Source: Actinomycetota bacterium (GTDB lineage Bacteria; Actinomycetota; Actinomycetes; Actinomycetales; Microbacteriaceae). Taken from it: a stretch of 64,000 nt of DNA. The first letter of the stretch is position 1; every line of letters begins with the position of its first letter. A program made the position numbers and the translations under genes. The DNA is taken from the NCBI GenBank assembly GCA_009702455.1, contig WLIA01000003.1, positions 1-64,000 on the forward strand. Direction: 5' to 3'. Of this stretch, positions 9,604 through 17,906 are shown one piece after another. The notes beneath the pieces are model-generated. The model ran no database searches, had not been told where the DNA came from, and saw only the letters and a program-made list of their open reading frames with translations.

Positions 9604-9720
9604 CTACTTGCCGCTCAAGACGATGTAGCCGATGGCTCCGGCGATAACGAAGATTGGCACCGACATCGCTAGAAATGCCGCGCCGATAACTTCGAGGGTG
9701 CTAGGTGCCTTGTCTTCCAT
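9604..9720 (-). CDS. Small single-pass membrane protein (38 aa)
   Basis: Too short for the ORF track. MEDKAPSTLEVIGAAF begins a 38-aa protein with one hydrophobic helix (AFLAMSVPIFVIAGAIGYIVL) and a short polar tail. A -10-like TAGGAT lies exactly 6 nt before the ATG, matching other genes of this window, which supports it being real. It reads the same way as its flanking genes ilvD and the membrane pair. Function unknown. Confidence 0.55.
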   Translation of the reverse strand: MEDKAPSTLEVIGAAFLAMSVPIFVIAGAIGYIVLSGK

Positions 9721-9726
9721 GCCTAA

Positions 9727-9732
9727 ATCCTA
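9727..9732 (-). promoter_or_regulatory. Candidate -10 of the 38-aa protein gene
   Basis: TAGGAT, then TTAGGC, then ATG. TTTATT 16 nt upstream is a poor -35. Confidence 0.4.
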
Positions 9733-9789
9733 ATCGTGCTGCGCCCCGAATAAACAAATTCGAGCCCGAGTATTGACCGCGTTGTGAGG

Positions 9790-10242
9790 CTAAGGCTCAG
9801 AGGTAAAGCCTTTGGCTTCGCGCCTGAAGAGCAAAATGAACGCCAGCGCCATCAATAGAAAGCTCATCCCGGAAAGGGGGAACATCGAATAGCCCTGTGC
9901 ATCAATGTCAGAACCGGGATAACCGATGGCCAGTAATCCCAAACCCACAAAGAGCCAAAAGAAACCGAAAAACAGGCTGAGCGTGAATAGAAGTCGCCGA
10001 CCGAGAAGCGAATTAGGCTGCGACGCAAGTTGAACCAGGCCAACGATGGCAGTTATGCCTCCAGCTGGGAGAGTAAACATGAGTAGCCATAGCGCAGCGC
10101 TTCCTGAATAGATGTCTCGACTCGCGAGTGAAGAAGGCAAGGCCAACAGCAGCGGACTGAAAACTATTACTCCGCCAAAAAGCATCAAAAACATGCCTCG
10201 TTTAAAGAGACCATTCTTTGCGAAGGTCCAAGCCGCTTTCAT
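9790..10242 (-). CDS. Four-helix membrane protein, second of a pair
   Basis: 150 aa, not recognised. About four hydrophobic segments: FLMLFGGVIVFSPLLLALP, LWLLMFTLPAGGITAIVGLV, LFTLSLFFGFFWLFVGLGLLAIG and SGMSFLLMALAFILLF. Its ATG overlaps the stop of the upstream gene as ATGA, so the two are co-translated and probably form one complex. Same length as its partner, but I see no clear sequence identity between them. Confidence 0.6.
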   Translation of the reverse strand: MKAAWTFAKNGLFKRGMFLMLFGGVIVFSPLLLALPSSLASRDIYSGSAALWLLMFTLPAGGITAIVGLVQLASQPNSLLGRRLLFTLSLFFGFFWLFVGLGLLAIGYPGSDIDAQGYSMFPLSGMSFLLMALAFILLFRREAKGFTSEP

Positions 10243-10691
10243 TTGCGTCCCACTTTCAGACTGCGAAGAGACAACCAGATAATGCCGGAACCGGCAATCA
10301 GCGAAACGCCTCCGCGAACTGCAGCCGTAGGGTCCACACCAATGAGAATGAAATCTAAAAAGGAACCTAGCGCGAGACTCGCGCCAAAAAAGATACCTAT
10401 CACTGCCAAAGTTTTTTTAGCAGTGCTTGGCGCTTGATTCGCCGATTCAGCTGCCACGGAAGGCCGCGATGCCGCACTGGACTTTTCCTTCGATAAACGC
10501 CACCCATAGTAAATCATGGCTAGCGAAACTGGGTTTGGTAAAACATAAACCAACCACAAATACCAAGGGATGTCTCGCGCGAAGCCATACTCACTGAACA
10601 GCGAGGCGATCGCAGAGAGCAGTATCGAGCTTGCCGGTAAAGCAATCAGCGCTCCACCGATTATTAGCCCGAGACTCAAATACTTCTTCAT
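10239..10691 (-). CDS. Four-helix membrane protein, first of a pair
   Basis: 150 aa from the ATG at 10691, which has GAGGAGA upstream. The ORF track extends it to 11297, antisense across crtB; that extension has no ribosome site and is rejected. Hydrophobic segments at about 5-30, 40-65, 90-110 and 120-140; a polar linker (SSAASRPSVAAESANQAPS) joins the two halves. Divergent from crtB. Function unknown; the position next to a carotenoid operon gives no clear hint. Confidence 0.6.
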   Translation of the reverse strand: MKKYLSLGLIIGGALIALPASSILLSAIASLFSEYGFARDIPWYLWLVYVLPNPVSLAMIYYGWRLSKEKSSAASRPSVAAESANQAPSTAKKTLAVIGIFFGASLALGSFLDFILIGVDPTAAVRGGVSLIAGSGIIWLSLRSLKVGRK

Positions 10692-10765
10692 GATTTTCTC
10701 CTCAGGAGTTCCTGAAGATATTGGTGAAGTTGCGTCACTCGGCCCCCAAACCGTCGAATATTCTC

Positions 10766-10793
10766 TTGGCATATTTATACAACGACTTAGGCT
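10766..10793 (+). promoter_or_regulatory. Promoter of the crt operon
   Basis: TTGGCA, 16-nt spacer, TAGGCT, then 6 nt to the GTG of crtB. No Shine-Dalgarno, so crtB is probably leaderless and the GTG is the first transcribed codon. Confidence 0.65.
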
Positions 10794-10799
10794 TAGACG

Positions 10800-11693
10800 G
10801 TGAACAACACCCAGAGCCTCGAAACCGGCATAGACCTCTATAACAAGGCTGCCCACGAGTCGGCCAGCGTGGTCATTTCGCAGTATTCGACCTCTTTCGG
10901 CTGGGCCACCAATCTTCTGCCCGAAGGCATCCGCGGCAAGATCAAAGACATCTATGCCCTGGTGCGTGTTGCCGACGAAATCGTTGACGGCTCGGCAGCT
11001 GGCTCGAACGGCGCTCAAAAGGTAAACATTCGCAAGCAGCTCGACGACCTTGAGGGCGAGGTCTATGCGGCCATGAAGGTTGGCTTCAGCACCAACCTGG
11101 TGGTTCACGCCTTCGCGCTCACCGCAAACGAGACCGGCATCACCAAGGCAATCATTGAACCGTTCTTCACCTCGATGCGCATGGATATCACCAAGGCCAA
11201 GCACACCCCAAAAACTTTCAAGGATTACGTCTACGGCTCGGCCGAAGTGGTTGGCCTGATGTGCCTGCGAGCATTCATTGCCGGTCGTGAATCGCAATAC
11301 TCCCCCGCTGAAAAAGAAGCTCTCGATCAGGGCGCACTCGCACTAGGCGCTGCATTTCAGAAAATCAACTTCTTGCGCGATCTAGAAGCAGACTTTCGCG
11401 CGCTCGGTCGAAGCTACTTTCCGGGAGTGACCGTCGAGACTTTCAACGAAGACCAGAAACAGTTCTTGGTCGACGACATCGCGGCAGATTTGATTGTCGC
11501 CGCCAACTCGATTCGCCTGCTGCCAAAAGACGTGCGACCTGCTGTATCTGCAGCACAGTTTTTGTTTCAAGAACTCACCACGAAGGTGGCCGCCACACCG
11601 GCAGAGGTTCTGATCTCGACGCGCATCCGTGTGTCGAACCCACGCAAGCTTGTTCTAGTTGCAAAAGCACTGTTAGGTGTGACGCCCAAATGA
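10800..11693 (+). CDS. crtB: Phytoene synthase
   Basis: 297 aa. Joins two geranylgeranyl diphosphates to phytoene, first committed carotenoid step. The first aspartate-rich motif is DEIVDG (about 60-65); the second is in FLRDLEAD (about 194-201). Squalene/phytoene synthase fold of normal length. Head of a five-gene operon in which each junction overlaps by 1-4 nt. No crtE or idi is present here, so GGPP must come from a synthase encoded elsewhere. Confidence 0.95.
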   Translation: MNNTQSLETGIDLYNKAAHESASVVISQYSTSFGWATNLLPEGIRGKIKDIYALVRVADEIVDGSAAGSNGAQKVNIRKQLDDLEGEVYAAMKVGFSTNLVVHAFALTANETGITKAIIEPFFTSMRMDITKAKHTPKTFKDYVYGSAEVVGLMCLRAFIAGRESQYSPAEKEALDQGALALGAAFQKINFLRDLEADFRALGRSYFPGVTVETFNEDQKQFLVDDIAADLIVAANSIRLLPKDVRPAVSAAQFLFQELTTKVAATPAEVLISTRIRVSNPRKLVLVAKALLGVTPK

Positions 11694-13231
11694 GTAAAGC
11701 TAAAAAAGTTGTAGTTATTGGCGGCGGCATCTCTGGCCTTGCCACATCTGCGCTGCTCTCGAAGGCCGGCTGCGAGGTGCAACTTTTCGAGGCGCGCGAA
11801 CGCGTTGGTGGCCGCGCCTACACCTGGCAGAAAGACGGCTTCACCTTTGAAACCGGGCCGTCTTGGTATCTAATGCCAGACGCCTTCGACCAGTTCTATG
11901 CACTGATGGGCACCACCGCGGCCGAGCAACTCGACCTGGTTCAGCTCGACCCCGCCTACAAGACCCTTTACGAAGGTAGCCGCGAGCCGGTATACATCTA
12001 TGACTCGTTGCAGAAGAACAAGGATGTGTTCGAGGCCGTCGAGCCTGGCGCGGGTGCGGCTCTTGGTCGCTATGTCGACTCTGGCGAAGAGGTTTACAAC
12101 CTCGCCATGAAGTACTTCTTATACACAAACTTTCAGGGCATCCGTGGCTTCTTGAAACCAGACCTTCTCAAGAAAACCGCGACTTTTGTTCGACACCTGT
12201 TGACCTCGCTCGATGGATTTGCCGGCAAGCATGTGCGCGATGAGCGACTAAAGAAGATTCTCGATTTTCCTGCTGTGTTTCTTGGCGCTTCGCCTTACGA
12301 CACCCCGAGCATGTATCACCTGATGACACACGTTGACATGAATGTTGGTGTGTTTTATCCGCAGGGTGGTTTCTACAAGATCATCGAGTCAATTGACAAG
12401 CTAGCGCAGAAGCACGGAGCCAAGGTTCACACCAACGCTCCGGTTTCGAAGATTGTCGTCGAGAACGGCGAAGCTCGCGGAGTTATGGTTGGCGAGATTT
12501 TCTATGAGGCCGACGTTGTGGTTGGCACTGCCGACCTCGAGCACATCGAAACCAAGATGCTCGACGACAAGTGGCAGACCTATCCGAGTTCTTATTGGAA
12601 CAAAAAGCAGCCAGGGCCTTCTGCGCTGCTTCTGCTGCTCGGGGTCAAAGGTGAACTGCCGCAGCTGAACCACCACACTCTTTTGTATTCGAAGAACTGG
12701 AAGAAGAACTTCTCGAAGGTCTTCAAAAAGGCCGATGGCAAATCTGAGATTGCCGACCCGGCATCGCTCTACATTTGCAACCCAAGCAAGACCGACTCGT
12801 CGGTTGCGCCCAAGGGTTACGAGAACCTGTTCGTGCTCGTGCCAGCAGCGCCAGACCCTTCGCTTGGCGGCGAAGGCGACGCGAGCCTCGAGGCAGCGGC
12901 CGATCGAATCATCGACCAGATTGCCGACTGGGCAGACATAAAAGACCTGCGCGAGCGCATTGTGGTTCGCCGCATCATCGGCCCGGCCGACTTTGCCAGA
13001 GACCTAAACGCTTGGTCAGGCACCGCTCTCGGCCTAGCCCACAGCCTCGGCCAGAGCGCATTCTTTAGGCCAAGCAACAAGAGCAAAAAGGTCAGCGGCC
13101 TGTTCTATGCGGGTCACAACACCCTGCCGGGCATCGGCCTGCCGATGTGTCTCATCGGAGCCGAGCTGGTCTACAAGCACCTCGCCGGCGATCGCTCAAC
13201 CGGGGCGATAAAGAAGCTAAAGCAGCTCTAA
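11690..13231 (+). CDS. crtI: Phytoene desaturase
   Basis: 513 aa. FAD-dependent desaturation of phytoene to lycopene. The N-terminal dinucleotide-binding motif VVIGGGISGLATSALLSKAG and the C-terminal bacterial phytoene dehydrogenase region (GLFYAGHNTLPGIGLPMCLIGAEL) are intact. ATGA overlap with crtB. In C50-type clusters this enzyme makes lycopene as substrate for CrtEb. Confidence 0.95.
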   Translation: MSKAKKVVVIGGGISGLATSALLSKAGCEVQLFEARERVGGRAYTWQKDGFTFETGPSWYLMPDAFDQFYALMGTTAAEQLDLVQLDPAYKTLYEGSREPVYIYDSLQKNKDVFEAVEPGAGAALGRYVDSGEEVYNLAMKYFLYTNFQGIRGFLKPDLLKKTATFVRHLLTSLDGFAGKHVRDERLKKILDFPAVFLGASPYDTPSMYHLMTHVDMNVGVFYPQGGFYKIIESIDKLAQKHGAKVHTNAPVSKIVVENGEARGVMVGEIFYEADVVVGTADLEHIETKMLDDKWQTYPSSYWNKKQPGPSALLLLLGVKGELPQLNHHTLLYSKNWKKNFSKVFKKADGKSEIADPASLYICNPSKTDSSVAPKGYENLFVLVPAAPDPSLGGEGDASLEAAADRIIDQIADWADIKDLRERIVVRRIIGPADFARDLNAWSGTALGLAHSLGQSAFFRPSNKSKKVSGLFYAGHNTLPGIGLPMCLIGAELVYKHLAGDRSTGAIKKLKQL

Positions 13232-13551
13232 TGTCTGGGCTCTATCTGGCAGCGCTGCTTTTCTCGATTCTGGGTCTAGCCCTGCTCGATAGAAAGCACG
13301 GATTGGTTTTCTTCGCCAACGCCAAGATGGCTGCGCTAACCACGGCAATTTGTGTGGTGTTTTTCAGCATCTGGGATGCCGTTGGCATCTTCAACGGCAT
13401 CTTCTTCAAAGGTCAAAATGAGCTGCTAATCGGCTTTGAGGTGTTCTACGAGTATCCGCTCGAAGAGGCCTTCTTCTTGACCTTGCTTGCCTACACCGGT
13501 CAGATGGTCATGGCCGGCTGGGCTCGCTATTCGAAAGCGGGTGCCAAGTGA
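13231..13551 (+). CDS. crtYe: Heterodimeric carotenoid cyclase subunit e-type
   Basis: 106 aa, three membrane segments. Start chosen at ATG 13231, overlapping the crtI stop as TAATG; the longer ORF-track start lies inside crtI. The PLEEAFFL motif is characteristic of heterodimeric lycopene cyclases. Together with the next gene it cyclises the ends of C40/C50 carotenoids in the membrane. Gene order crtI-Ye-Yf-Eb matches the corynebacterial decaprenoxanthin cluster. Confidence 0.88.
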   Translation: MSGLYLAALLFSILGLALLDRKHGLVFFANAKMAALTTAICVVFFSIWDAVGIFNGIFFKGQNELLIGFEVFYEYPLEEAFFLTLLAYTGQMVMAGWARYSKAGAK

Positions 13552-13856
13552 ACTACCTCGAGATGAACACTTTGTTTGTTCTGCCGATTTTGATTTGGTA
13601 CTTCGCACGTTTTCGCACGAGCCGACTTTGCTACGACAGAATTCCGCTACTGATTCTGATTTTGATGACTGCCGTTTTTGACAACCTGATTATTTTGGCC
13701 GGAATTGTTTCTTATGACGAGAGCACGCTCTCTGGCATCAAGATTCTGATTGCGCCAATTGAAGACTTTGCATACACGCTGGTTCTGGTTCCGCTGATTG
13801 CACTCGTGCAGAGCTACTACCTGCAGTGGCAAAACAGCCGAAAGGCCAAAGCATGA
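13548..13856 (+). CDS. crtYf: Heterodimeric carotenoid cyclase subunit f-type
   Basis: 102 aa, about three membrane segments. PIEDFAYTL is the partner of the PLEE motif in CrtYe. Starts at GTG overlapping the crtYe stop (GTGA) and ends overlapping crtEb (ATGA). Ring type (epsilon or gamma) cannot be told from sequence by eye. Confidence 0.87.
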   Translation: MNYLEMNTLFVLPILIWYFARFRTSRLCYDRIPLLILILMTAVFDNLIILAGIVSYDESTLSGIKILIAPIEDFAYTLVLVPLIALVQSYYLQWQNSRKAKA

Positions 13857-14704
13857 AAACCGTTTGGGCACTAATTCAGTCTTCGAGGCCGATCTCTTGG
13901 ATCAACACCGCGTTTCCTTTTGCGGCCACATACGTTTTCTTCACAGACCGAATTGACCTGACTCTGGTCATCGGAACATTATTTTTTCTGATTCCATACA
14001 ACCTGCTGATGTATGGCATCAACGACGTCTTCGATTACGAGAGCGATTTGCGCAACCCGCGCAAGGGAGGCATCGAGGGTGCACTTCTCGACAAGAGCCT
14101 GCACAAACTAACCATTTGGGTTTCGGCGCTGAGTTGCGTGCCGTTCGTGGGCTACCTGGTTTGGGTCGGCAACTTGTCGGCAACCCTTGCCCTCGCCTTC
14201 GCCCTGTTCACAGTGCTCGCCTACAGCGTCAAGGGTCTGCGCTTCAAAGAGAAGCCCTTTCTAGACTCGCTTACCTCGGCCACACACTTTGTGAACCCGA
14301 TGATTTTCGCTGCCCTACTGGTTGGCGAAAGCCTGGCTCAGCCAGTGCTCTGGCAGGCCCTGATTGCCTTTACCTTCTGGGGAATGGCCTCACACGCCTT
14401 CGGCGCAGTGCAGGATGTGCGGGCCGATCGCGAGGGTGGCATCGCCAGCATCGCCACGGTTATTGGTGCCCGAGCAACCACACGCTTCGCCTTCTTGCTC
14501 TACCTGGCCGCCGGTTTGCTTATGGCGTCAGCCGGCATGCCGGCCGCCTCTGCTGCCATAGCCGCGGTGCCTTACCTCGCGATTCTGCTGCCGTTTCTGT
14601 CGATCACAGACGAAACCTGCGAAACCGCAAATCAAGGATGGCGCCGGTTCATCTGGCTCAACTTCTTCGCGGGAGCCATCGTTACGCAGCTGCTGATTTC
14701 TTAA
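13853..14704 (+). CDS. crtEb: Lycopene elongase (UbiA-family prenyltransferase)
   Basis: 283 aa from the ATG overlapping crtYf as ATGA. UbiA-type membrane prenyltransferase: first aspartate motif NDVFDYESD (about 57-65), second DVRADREGG, and about eight hydrophobic helices. By family and gene order it adds two C5 units to lycopene to give a C50 precursor (flavuxanthin type), later cyclised by CrtYeYf. Its TAA stop shares a TTAA with the convergent GNAT-SprT gene. Confidence 0.9.
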   Translation: MKTVWALIQSSRPISWINTAFPFAATYVFFTDRIDLTLVIGTLFFLIPYNLLMYGINDVFDYESDLRNPRKGGIEGALLDKSLHKLTIWVSALSCVPFVGYLVWVGNLSATLALAFALFTVLAYSVKGLRFKEKPFLDSLTSATHFVNPMIFAALLVGESLAQPVLWQALIAFTFWGMASHAFGAVQDVRADREGGIASIATVIGARATTRFAFLLYLAAGLLMASAGMPAASAAIAAVPYLAILLPFLSITDETCETANQGWRRFIWLNFFAGAIVTQLLIS

Positions 14705-15660
14705 CGTTTCACCCAGCGAATTAGGTAGCGAGAGTCATACTTCTTGCTGCACATCGCACACGACCCCATGTTCTTGGGTCGGCGATAGCGAAAGTGCTGA
14801 TGACCCATCGGGCAGGTGCCAACCCAAGGAGCCGTCTCTTGCGCTATTTCTTTTCCGGTGAACTTTTCGGCGCGATAACCGATGCGTTTTGCCGTTGCCA
14901 ACCAAGCCTTTGAGTGACCCGCTTCGCTGCCGCTCATGGCATGCGCAATCTCGTGCAAGACAACCTGCATATTCTGATCAACGCTGTGCACATCAACGTG
15001 ATACTTCGACAGCTGAATCTTCTGATTGGTGTAATCGCACAGACCGGCTCGACGCTTGGCCGAGTCGAATTCAAACTTCCAGTTTTCTAGATCGAGGTGT
15101 TCAGCAATCTTGCGTTCGGCAAGTGCACGGATGAGTTGAGTCTTATCGACGACCATGCGCTGCCAGCGGTATCCGTGTTCTGAATACTGACGCTTCGCCT
15201 CGAAGCCGAACTTCTCGTATGTCGAGATGGCTCGCGGGTTGTCGACCCAGACGCTTAGACGCACGCGGCGAAGCTTGAGTTTGTCGAAGGCGAAGATGAG
15301 CACCGCCTCGATGGCGCTTGAACCGAAGCCCCGGTTGAAGTAGTTCGGGCCGCGTAGGGCGATGCGCAGGTTCATCGAGTTGTCTTTGATGTCGTATTCG
15401 TTGAGCACGATCTCGCCCACGAATTCGCCCAGCTGAGACTCGCGAATCGCCCAGTCGAGACGGCCTTCGGCCAGTGGTCGCGTGGTTAGCCACTCGACTA
15501 TCGACTCTTGGGTGAACTTGGGCGCTGGGCCGGTAAGTCTGGCCACCTCTGGGTCTGCGAGCAGCTCGAGATAGGGCTCGAGAAAGAACTCGTCTAGTGC
15601 TTCGAGGTCGACAGAACCCTTGCGAATGCTGGGCGGTCGCCTTGCCAGCCAGTCACCCAT
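14701..15660 (-). CDS. GNAT acetyltransferase fused to SprT-like zinc metallopeptidase
   Basis: 319 aa. Residues 1-170 form a RimJ/RimL-type GNAT domain (NEYDIKDNSMNLRIALRG, NRGFGSSAIEAVL, NPRAISTYEKFGF). Residues 175-319 form a SprT-like domain: HEIAH at 236-240, likely third ligand His249 (EAGHS), and a zinc ribbon with Cys283, Cys301 and Cys304. SprT/SPRTN relatives are linked to cleavage of DNA-protein crosslinks; GNATs of this group often acetylate protein N-termini. One uninterrupted frame with a GAGGTG ribosome site before ATG. The joint activity is unknown. Confidence 0.85.
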   Translation of the reverse strand: MGDWLARRPPSIRKGSVDLEALDEFFLEPYLELLADPEVARLTGPAPKFTQESIVEWLTTRPLAEGRLDWAIRESQLGEFVGEIVLNEYDIKDNSMNLRIALRGPNYFNRGFGSSAIEAVLIFAFDKLKLRRVRLSVWVDNPRAISTYEKFGFEAKRQYSEHGYRWQRMVVDKTQLIRALAERKIAEHLDLENWKFEFDSAKRRAGLCDYTNQKIQLSKYHVDVHSVDQNMQVVLHEIAHAMSGSEAGHSKAWLATAKRIGYRAEKFTGKEIAQETAPWVGTCPMGHQHFRYRRPKNMGSCAMCSKKYDSRYLIRWVKR

Positions 15661-15748
15661 TGTTCACCACCTCGAGTTAAATCAAACCATGCCCGAACCG
15701 TTAAAAGTCGTGGCAGACTTCTAAAGAACCAATTAGACAACCCACGAA

Positions 15749-16648
15749 GTGAAGACATTGGCCAAGATCAAAAAACGTGAATTCAAGTTGCCCGTCTGGG
15801 TAAAGACCAAGGTCATCGCACCATTTGTGCTTATCTGTGTGTTTCTAACCGGTGCCTTCTTTCAACTCAACTTTCCGCTCTTCAAGAAGCCAGAGACACC
15901 GGTTGAATACAACTCGGCGACTCTAACCGCCCACGAAAAGTGGCAAATCGAGCAAGACACCTGTGAATCGATGCGCAAGATTTATGGCTTCATCGAGAAC
16001 GAAACCGTCTCTCCTGAAGAAGTGTTGGCACTTGCCAGAGTCGAGCAAAAAGTCACCGCTCAGGTTTTGAAAACATGGAACGACCACGCCGAGGGCAAGA
16101 AACTTAGCGACGATTGGTATGCGAATGCCACCGAAGTTTGGGCGAGCATAATCGACATTACAGAGAGCTATCCATACAGAAACGAGCCTTGGCTCGCCGA
16201 AGTGTATCCGCGACTAGCCAATGTTGACGAGTTCAAGAAATACCTTGTCTATGGAATCGAATCGCCTGCCAACGACACCTCAGTTCTCTGGATGGTCGTG
16301 CTAAAGCGCTGCGTCTACGCATCAGAAGAACCAGCCGTGGTTGCCCCGGTTGTGAAGAAATCTGCAACCGACTCGAGCTACTGCCCGATCTATGCCGACT
16401 TCAAGAACCTAAACTTCAACCGCCCAGAGCTTGCGGCGGTTTGGGCGCAAAACAATTTGCGCACGGTAAACCAACTTGGCCAGAAGTCGAACAGCTACAC
16501 CCAACTCGAGAGTTCAATGTCTGGCCTGCTTTCGAGCTTCACCGATGTGCAACTGACCATGCCGAACCAGCAGCAGGTCGACGCTTTTCTCAATCGGGCA
16601 CCGTTGCAGATTCTTACCAACCGCCTAGACCTGCTCTGCGGGGCCTAA
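15749..16648 (+). CDS. Hypothetical membrane-anchored protein
   Basis: 299 aa, not recognised. Basic N-terminus then one membrane segment (VIAPFVLICVFLTGAFFQL, about 23-41), and a long predicted extracytoplasmic part with few cysteines (CESMRKIYGF, LKRCVYASE, SYCPIY, LLCGA). Starts at GTG without a clear ribosome site; the true start could differ by a few codons. Ends 13 nt before metZ. Possibly an envelope protein; no function proposed. Confidence 0.55.
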   Translation: MKTLAKIKKREFKLPVWVKTKVIAPFVLICVFLTGAFFQLNFPLFKKPETPVEYNSATLTAHEKWQIEQDTCESMRKIYGFIENETVSPEEVLALARVEQKVTAQVLKTWNDHAEGKKLSDDWYANATEVWASIIDITESYPYRNEPWLAEVYPRLANVDEFKKYLVYGIESPANDTSVLWMVVLKRCVYASEEPAVVAPVVKKSATDSSYCPIYADFKNLNFNRPELAAVWAQNNLRTVNQLGQKSNSYTQLESSMSGLLSSFTDVQLTMPNQQQVDAFLNRAPLQILTNRLDLLCGA

Positions 16649-16649
16649 C

Positions 16650-16655
16650 TAAACT
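16650..16655 (+). promoter_or_regulatory. Candidate -10 of leaderless metZ
   Basis: TAAACT overlapping the upstream stop region, 6 nt (TGGCGA) before the ATG. No clear -35, no Shine-Dalgarno. Confidence 0.4.
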
Positions 16656-16661
16656 TGGCGA

Positions 16662-17894
16662 ATGACTAAACGCGTTCGCCCCTGGGGTTATCAAGACAGC
16701 ACCGATGCTGCCCCGGCCAACTGGGCACTGCACCCCGACACCGTTGCGGTGCGTGGTGGCCTAGCGCGCACCGGTTATGGAGAGACTGGCGAAGCCCTTT
16801 TTCTAAATTCTGGCTTCACCTATGACTCGGCCGAGCAAGCCGAAGCCGCCTTCAAAGAAGAGACCGAGCACTTTGTTTACTCGCGTTTTGCCAACCCGAC
16901 AGTAGCCACCTTCGAGGCGCGAATTGCCCAGATCGAAGGTGCCGAGGCCGCTCTAGCGACCTCGACCGGCATGTCTGCCATGTTTGCCTCAGTTGCCTGT
17001 TTGGTTCAGGCCGGCGATCGAATCGTTGCTTCTGCCTCGATGTTCAGCTCTTGCTATGTGGTGCTCACCGAGATTCTGCCGAAGTGGGGCGTGCAGATTG
17101 AACTCGTTGAGGGCAACGACAAAAAGGTGTGGGCTGCTGCGCTGAGCCAGCCGACAAAGGTGGTTTTCATCGAGAGCCCGAGCAACCCGATGATGCAAAT
17201 CGTCGACATTCGCATGGTTAGCGATTTGGCACACAAGGTTGGCGCAACGGTGATTGTCGACAACGTGCTTGCCTCGCCGGTTTTGCAGAAGCCGCTCGAA
17301 CTCGGTGCCGATGTCGTCATGTATTCGGCAACCAAACACATCGACGGTCAGGGTCGTGTTCTCGGCGGCGTTATCTGCGGTCGCAAAGATTACATTCACG
17401 GTTTGCTTCGCCAGTTCACTCGGCACACCGGGCCAACCATGGGCGCTTTCGAGGCCTGGGTGCTCACCAAGTCGCTTGAGACCATGTCGATGCGCGTCGA
17501 GCGAATGAGTTCGAGCGCACTAGAGATCGCAAAGTTTCTCGAGGGCAACAAGAAGGTTGCGGCCGTTAGGTATCCGTGGTTGAAATCTCACGCCGACTAT
17601 TCGCTCGCGAAAAAGCAGATGCGCGGTGGCGGGTCGACAATCGCAATGACTTTCAAGGGTGACAAGTCGAAGGTTTTCAAATTCATGAACGCGCTGCAAG
17701 TTATCGACATCTCGAACAACCTCGGCGATTCAAAGTCGCTCATGACCCATCCGAGCTCAACAACTCACAGACGCCTCGGCACCGATGTTCAGCTGCAAAT
17801 GGGTATCACCGAAAGCACTGTTCGACTATCGGTTGGCCTCGAACACCCGAGCGACCTGATTCGCGACATCGAGCAAGCGCTCAAGCAGCTCTAG
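16662..17894 (+). CDS. metZ: O-succinylhomoserine sulfhydrylase-type Cys/Met PLP enzyme
   Basis: 410 aa. Type I PLP enzyme of the cystathionine gamma-synthase group: GYSR-like region FVYSRFANPTVATFE, cofactor-stacking region STGMSAM, and the PLP lysine in YSATKHIDGQGR. The N-terminal DTVAVRGGLARTGYGETGEALFLNSGF matches MetZ proteins, which make homocysteine from an activated homoserine and sulfide. Convergent with a C-S lyase gene. MetZ versus MetB/MetY cannot be fixed without alignment. Confidence 0.85.
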   Translation: MTKRVRPWGYQDSTDAAPANWALHPDTVAVRGGLARTGYGETGEALFLNSGFTYDSAEQAEAAFKEETEHFVYSRFANPTVATFEARIAQIEGAEAALATSTGMSAMFASVACLVQAGDRIVASASMFSSCYVVLTEILPKWGVQIELVEGNDKKVWAAALSQPTKVVFIESPSNPMMQIVDIRMVSDLAHKVGATVIVDNVLASPVLQKPLELGADVVMYSATKHIDGQGRVLGGVICGRKDYIHGLLRQFTRHTGPTMGAFEAWVLTKSLETMSMRVERMSSSALEIAKFLEGNKKVAAVRYPWLKSHADYSLAKKQMRGGGSTIAMTFKGDKSKVFKFMNALQVIDISNNLGDSKSLMTHPSSTTHRRLGTDVQLQMGITESTVRLSVGLEHPSDLIRDIEQALKQL

Positions 17895-17906
17895 CCTCTG
17901 CTGCCC

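Noticed and set aside
10692-11297. N-terminal extension of the 10239 ORF
   Set aside because: Runs antisense through crtB; a GAGGAGA-supported ATG at 10691 gives a normal membrane protein.
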